Source: Dimargaris cristalligena (Eukaryota; Kickxellomycota; Dimargaritomycetes; Dimargaritales; Dimargaritaceae). Taken from it: a stretch of 13,195 nt of DNA. A program made the position numbers and the translations under genes. The DNA lies in the NCBI GenBank assembly GCA_027576995.1, contig JANBQC010000703.1, positions 1-13,195 of the forward strand. Direction: 5' to 3'. Below, one piece after another: positions 9,135 to 13,195 of the stretch (the stretch's first letter is position 1; every line of letters begins with the position of its first letter). A model generated the notes under the pieces. The model searched no databases and was not told where the DNA came from. It saw only the letters and a program-made list of their open reading frames with translations.

Positions 9135-9228
9135 TCGTGAGATTCGTTGTCGGGCAATTCAGCTCGGGAACAAAAGGCAGTAAAACCCGAGCCCATCACA
9201 AACTAAATCAACTATTTTCAATAAAAAA

Positions 9229-10310
9229 CTACCCGTACGCTTTATTAGGATGTTTTACCGTCAGAACAGTATCGAGGATTCGGTAATGGGGTCGATAAGT
9301 CATAGCGGATATTGGTGGTGTTGCATCCGGAGCCACGATAGGGCCTGCCCCTGGGTACCAAAATAGCACAACTCTGTTAGAGTCCTCCAGTACAACCGGG
9401 ATTATGACCCCGGCTAGTATGCCTGGTAACCGGTGTGTTTTATAGCCACCTTTAAACCGACCAGGGACTCTCTGTTAAACATTACTCCTTCCCCTTTTCA
9501 CTATTACGATCTATTAGTGCGTACACCCTTCCTGGAGGTTCGATGAAATCACTGCCTGCTCTTCCCAATGCTTTGGATGTTAGTTATTGGTTATATAAAG
9601 AGTGCACCTTGATTCCACAGTTTACTAGTGTTCACAACGCTGCTATTAAGATCCCTGCTATAAGTTCCTTTTGATAAATACGCTCACACAACTCGCTATT
9701 ATAACCGTGGAATTTAATCCTGGTGTAGAAGGTTTTCAATGGTGTGGATGGGAAAATAGGCGGGATATTTATTTTCAACCAGTAATACTAACCTCGTCCA
9801 ATAGTTTTTTTGCTATGCAGCTCAGTTGAATCTCCCCCATAGTAAAAACTGCCATCTATCTCAATAATAGCTGCCAGCAAAGCGGTACATGTACCTACCA
9901 TTTTAATACCAAGTGAAAGTCCCTTTCCATGAGCCTCGGCTCGGAAAACCAACCAGTAGCCCAGTTCCATTTTCTCATGTGGCAACGGCGCGAGTAGCTC
10001 AAATAGCATGAACAGGTAGCTCAACTCATAATGGACGTTTGGACCATAAATATCTTTATATGAATAACTCAGGGCCAGTCTCTATACGTGAAACTCTTGC
10101 TAAGAAAATGTATGTGGCGACCGCGGCATTCAAACAGAGTGAGGGAGAATATGGTGACATGGATAACCACTGCAGGCCAAAGTCCGCCTCGTTTACCTCT
10201 GCCAACTCGTCATCTCTCGAATACCCATACACCCCAGCCCTAGACCAGTCACCAATAAATATCGACGAAGTAACCGTCAAGCATATAGGTTCTGTAGCGG
10301 CACCCGGCAC
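9229..10310 (-). pseudogene. Decayed reading frame of unidentified element, opposed copy, with LAGLIDADG-like motif
   Basis: Several minus-strand open pieces in different frames follow each other. The piece at 10310-10059 has ARVSRIETGPELF near its end. The piece at 10081-9791 holds 97 open codons including MELGYWLVFR and LLAAIIEIDGSFYY (9839-9880), which resembles the LAGLIDADG endonuclease motif at 7 of 11 core positions. After a TAG (9788-9790) the same frame continues as YYWLKINIPPIFP to a TGA at 9632; this is the repeat-derived peptide. A last piece, 9474-9232, has 81 open codons, including GILAGVIIPVVLEDS, NRVVLFWYPG and TPPISAMTYRPHYR, the block shared with the left copy. The order of shared blocks matches the left copy. 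The function is unknown and the endonuclease idea is tentative. A plus-strand frame over 10060-10326 (ATG, 88 residues) overlaps the first piece, and I cannot exclude it as the true coding strand there. Confidence 0.4.
9742..9853 (-). repeat. Middle, diverged copy of the coding-derived repeat
   Basis: On the plus strand this reads like 11687-11803 with roughly 75-80% identity; the strongest block is TTTATTTTCAACCAGTA, shared with the right copy around 11714-11730. It is in the same orientation as the right copy and opposite to the left one. On the minus strand it encodes DGSFYYGG, then YYWLKINIPP. Changes relative to the other copies at the second peptide are mainly third-position (TAC/TAT, AAC/AAT, CCA/CCG, CCG/CCT), the mark of old selection on protein. 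Confidence 0.7.
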
Positions 10311-11644
10311 TGACCTCGCCTATTGAATGGGCCCGGTCTTTTCTGTCCCTAGAGAGACGACCGCCAATAAAGCAGGTAATCATGATAGTAACACTAGGTA
10401 AATAGGCGACGAGTAGCTTGGAGCAGCATCTTGTTCAACGTCGGATGCAGCTATTGTCGCGGATATTTTTGGGGGTAGGTGATGCCTCAACCTCTATTGT
10501 GGGTGGTGGTGCTGGGAGGGGGATGGCTTGGAAGAAAAGCCATGGTACACCAATGAGCCAGCTTATCCAATTGCAGGCTACCTCCAATGATCATTTACGA
10601 ATGCTACAATCCCTCCGCTTTATGTTCACGGTGTGCTTTTTTAGCCGGGCTTACTTTCATGGCTAGGTCGATAGGTACCAGCCTGCCACATTCATATACC
10701 CATATTCCTGTTTTCTCTTTCGTGCAACCGCGGACAACTATGCCAGTTGGAATTGCTTAGCAGATAGCATCATCCATTTTATATGACCGAGTGCAATTAC
10801 CGTTGAAAAAAGTAGATATGGACTGGTGTATGTAAGGGACATTTTCCATTTAGTTGGATTGTGGAGAGCGGCAGCAACTTCGCCCATTCCTATTTTTGGA
10901 CATTTATGACACCTATGGCTGCGCTCTTTATTGGGTTTCCTGGCTATGGGGGGAATTATGTGATTGCAGATTGGCCTCTAGGAGGTAGGTCACGCAACCA
11001 TCCAAGTCGTCTTCCCTTTGGGCGATGCTGGCATCTAGATGTTGGGCCGTCAAAAACCATATGGGGAAATATAGTCCGATGGCCAAGGTAAAGATTTCAA
11101 TAGGATATCGGCTGGTCAATGCCATTGGCCATTTATCATGAATTCGCAGTACCACATAGCTTCGTACACCCCGTTCATTATCCAAGGGGGGTGTATGGAT
11201 AAAAGAGTACAGGAATGGAGGGTAATCCTACTCTTCTTTTCCCTTTCTCCATGGAACGCGATGGATAGATAGCTCCATTCTTATGATATAGCTAATGTTC
11301 ACCAGGGATATCATTTATTGGTGAAAACTCACATCGAAGTATATAAAAATGACAAGGAAAAAAAAGTGGATTGAGAATCCCCCCCTATCTTTATATAGGA
11401 ATCGTCGAAGTTAATATGTGCCTTATACCTTATCCTTTATTGAGCCCACCCTCCAGTCAGCCAAGTGTTGGGAGCAGCCTAGCACCGAATTCGCCTATCT
11501 AAAAAGAAACTAACCGGACCATCACTTCTCCCTACCCTTCAGTAACCTACCCAACTGGCCAGCTAGAGATTCACTTCACATTCATCTATCGAGAGACCAT
11601 ACCCCTTTGTATTTTTTTAAATCCCCGATAGTGAGGGGGCAACA
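10311..11644. other. Stretch without a supportable gene
   Basis: Several frames of 70-90 codons are open here on both strands (plus 10418-10666 and 10861-11091, minus 10928-11185), none with a start ATG at its head and none with a domain I recognise. The plus and minus frames at 10.9-11.2 kb overlap, so at most one is real. They may be further debris of the element or chance. There is a run of A-rich sequence at 11360-11370. I see no RNA gene. Confidence 0.4.
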
Positions 11645-11788
11645 ATATGGGTAAAGTTCAGCTTGGTTGTATAAGGGTTTAACCGATATGTGTATGGGAA
11701 ACTTGGTGGGATGTTTATTTTCAACCAGTAGTACTTGCCTCATCAAATGGATTTTTCGTTATACAGCCTTGTTGAACTACTCCCATAT
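11645..11788 (-). repeat. Right copy of inverted 144-bp repeat (coding-derived)
   Basis: This is the reverse complement of the left copy with about six mismatches in 144 bases. On the minus strand it carries the same pair of TGA codons followed by YYWLKINIPPSFPYTYRL. Similarity to the middle copy goes further out, to about 11803 (TAAAACTACC against TAAAAACTGCC). The two near-identical copies lie about 4.1 kb apart in opposite orientation, so single strands could pair into a stem. Because both share the TGA pair, the decay predates their duplication or they have been homogenised. Confidence 0.85.
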
Positions 11789-12240
11789 AGATAAAACTAC
11801 CGACATGACTTTTTTTACCGTACAATAGTTTAATGGGGCCGTTTAGTGGAAGTTAAACAGTAAAGGGGGACTTCTGTCCTATTTGGCATGATTCCCTATT
11901 GCGTGCCTACTTTTAGTGCCTCCGTGGCTACAGTATACGCATCCTCCTCCCATGAAATGCATTCTTTTAGAGGCGTTGAACAGACTGGAGTGCGAAGAAT
12001 CAATCATCCTGAGTGTAACTTAACAAGGGTTCCTCGACCCACCGGCATTTAATATTTCTGTGGACTTTCACTATCCCTCTGTACATTTTTTCCAAGACTA
12101 TTCACCACTGGCGATAATTCGCAGGGCCATTAAATTCTGTGTACCCCCCCGGTATACTCCAGTAATTGGCTGGGCAATTTTTATGTAGAAAGTTCGATAG
12201 AGCAGTAGCCGTATGAGTTCATTCATGACTCGCCGTATTT
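11789..12240. other. Intergenic spacer upstream of the secreted-protein gene
   Basis: No open frame of note and no RNA gene was recognised. The first bases continue the weak similarity to the middle repeat. The last part is probably promoter of the gene at 12420. Read on the minus strand near 11806-11815, GTCGGTAGTTTT is a relic of the codons for the DGSF motif seen in the middle copy. Confidence 0.45.
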
Positions 12241-12248
12241 TATATAAA
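12241..12248 (+). promoter_or_regulatory. TATA box of the secreted-protein gene
   Basis: TATATAAA lies within TTTTATATAAAGGGCG, a near-consensus TATA box, 172 bases before the ATG at 12420. This would place transcription start near 12270-12280 and give a leader of about 140 bases, which is pyrimidine-rich. The match and spacing are good, but the element is inferred from sequence alone. Confidence 0.55.
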
Positions 12249-12390
12249 GGGCGACATGGTCGACCTACTCTTACCAATAATTACACAGCAATCGGCATTT
12301 CAACAATCTCTCCAGACCAGCAATTGTATACCCTTCCTTTGACGGACTAGCCCATTCGAGCCTTTCTTTCACTCCCCGAATCATTCAACG

Positions 12391-12419
12391 TCATCATCAT
12401 CATCATCATCACCACCACC
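12391..12419 (+). repeat. (TCA)n then (ACC)3 tract abutting the start codon
   Basis: Twenty bases of perfect TCA repeat (12391-12410) run into ACC repeats that end directly at the ATG. In the gene's frame this would read as Ile and Thr codons, but a TAG at 12348-12350 and the absence of any ATG show it is leader. ACC before ATG supplies the A at position -3 favoured for initiation. Confidence 0.75.
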
Positions 12420-13085
12420 ATGCGACCCGTACCGTGGTGTGCTTTTCTCATGTCCCTTATCGGGTTCGTCGCGGGGGTCCAGTCCCAAACCCCTTCTGCT
12501 GACGGCGCCGATGCCCCTAAAATTAAACTTCCTTATGAAGAATTAGCCGAGCAAAAACGCAAGACGGAACTCGATGTTGACTTTGCCGGTCGACGCGTAA
12601 ATACGATCCACCGGCTCTCTCGGGGCCGTTCGCTCGAAAATGTGGACCAACTCAACCGCCACTTTGTCCCGAACAATTTTTTCGCCCCAAAGGCGATTAT
12701 CGATGATCCCAAGGAAGCCTGGAATTTCTTTCAGGACGGGGTGAACCACAGCTGGACGGGGAAACTTAAACAACAGACGCTGGGTCGGGCCTCACATTTA
12801 GCCGATGCATTCGCCCAGCGATACGCGCCTAAAGTGGCCCCGTCCGCAACCCCGACTACGTCTACTCCTCGACCCCCGGGAAGTAATGGCGATGCCGCAG
12901 CAGAGGGACAGAAAGCCAATCGACCCTCCTTGGTCCAGCGTGTTAAACAACAGACGGTCGGACGTGTGGCCACTTGGATGGGCGATTGGTCGGACAAATA
13001 CGCGAAGTACAACAAGAAATGGGTCCCAAGCAAGGCTGATAAGAATTTAGTGCAGCCCTGGACGAATGAAGAACTGATAAAAAAA

Positions 13086-13117
<32 letters not shown>

Positions 13118-13118
13118 A

Positions 13119-13195
<77 letters not shown>
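12420..13195 (+). CDS. Predicted secreted protein with internal duplication and polyglutamine tract (runs off right edge)
   Basis: The start at 12420 is the first ATG after an in-frame TAG (12348) and has A at -3. The frame is open for 258 codons to the window end. Residues 1-22 (MRPVPWCAFLMSLIGFVAGV, QS) form a typical signal peptide with a likely cut before Gln23, so the product probably enters the secretory pathway. The mature part is basic and Gln/Lys-rich. Two related segments stand out: LKQQTLGR with a following ADAFAQRYA (116-136), and VKQQTVGR with a following GDWSDKYA (175-195); the DNA shares 14 identical bases. A Thr/Ser/Pro linker (140-155) separates them. WVPSKADKN leads into KK and then at least 36 consecutive Gln. 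I do not recognise the family; an extracellular or wall protein, or a secreted effector, are guesses. The C-terminus is missing. Codon choice is GC-leaning like the channel gene, unlike the gap before it. Confidence 0.85.
13086..13195 (+). repeat. CAG/CAA polyglutamine repeat, ending in a (CAGCAA) hexamer array
   Basis: Every codon from 13086 to the edge is CAG or CAA (36 full codons). The first part is an irregular mix; from 13125 the pattern becomes a perfect CAGCAA hexamer, nearly twelve units, still running at the window end. CAA interruptions suggest selection for the Gln tract itself, while the regular hexamer points to recent slippage expansion. Confidence 0.97.

Noticed and set aside
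10060..10326. 88-codon plus-strand frame with ATG
   Set aside because: It overlaps the opposed decayed frame and has no recognised domain; I could not choose the strand from sequence alone, so I did not list it as a gene.
7371..11788. LTR retrotransposon with the 144-bp blocks as LTRs
   Set aside because: The blocks are inverted rather than direct, are themselves coding-derived, and no reverse transcriptase, integrase, primer-binding site or polypurine tract was seen.
12391..12422. Polyhistidine reading of the CAT/CAC repeat before the secreted-protein start
   Set aside because: It is in another frame without an ATG; the intended frame has an upstream stop, so the tract is leader.
1..13195. 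CRISPR arrays, operons or other prokaryotic systems
   Set aside because: No regularly spaced direct repeats, no ribosome-binding sites and no clustered co-directional genes; the gene structure and the channel family point to a fungus.

Overview
The window looks like eukaryotic, most probably fungal, nuclear DNA. The one gene that can be firmly named is an OSCA/TMEM63-type channel with the domain order seen in fungal Csc1/Phm7/Rsn1 proteins. Open frames run for up to 957 codons without introns, TATA boxes and AATAAA signals are plausible, and there are no ribosome-binding sites, operons or CRISPR arrays. The mix of compact intron-poor genes, homopolymer-rich proteins and repeat-filled gaps would fit an early-diverging fungus, but I cannot name the species.

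Layout. (1) Bases 1-479, minus strand: N-terminal 159 residues of an unrecognised acidic, Ala/Thr/Glu/Ser-rich protein that runs off the left edge. (2) 480-2241: spacer with a 35-bp tandem repeat and the likely 3' end of the next gene. (3) 2242-5115, minus strand: complete 957-residue OSCA-family channel, with a (TA)12 tract just upstream of its start. (4) About 5.2-12.2 kb: roughly 7 kb without a normal gene. (5) 12420 to the right edge, plus strand: a predicted secreted protein of unknown family with an internal duplication, running into a polyglutamine tract (at least 36 Gln) that is still open at the window end.

The most interesting part is the 7-kb gap. It holds three copies of one repeat: a 144-bp pair in inverted orientation (7371-7514 and 11645-11788, about 96% identical) and a more diverged copy at about 9742-9853. 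The differences between copies fall largely at third codon positions in one frame, which implies the repeat was once protein-coding. A second homologous block follows in the same order in two copies (plus strand near 7.6-7.7 kb, minus strand near 9.3-9.4 kb). The area between the inverted pair therefore seems to contain two diverged, opposed, stop- and frameshift-ridden copies of an unidentified element. Between them lie two related C2HC zinc-finger reading frames, one broken by stops and one open. One frame carries a LAGLIDADG-like motif, suggestive but unproven. I interpret the stretch as a graveyard of an unidentified mobile or selfish element family. The alternative, a recently expanded lineage-specific gene family in decay, is not excluded.
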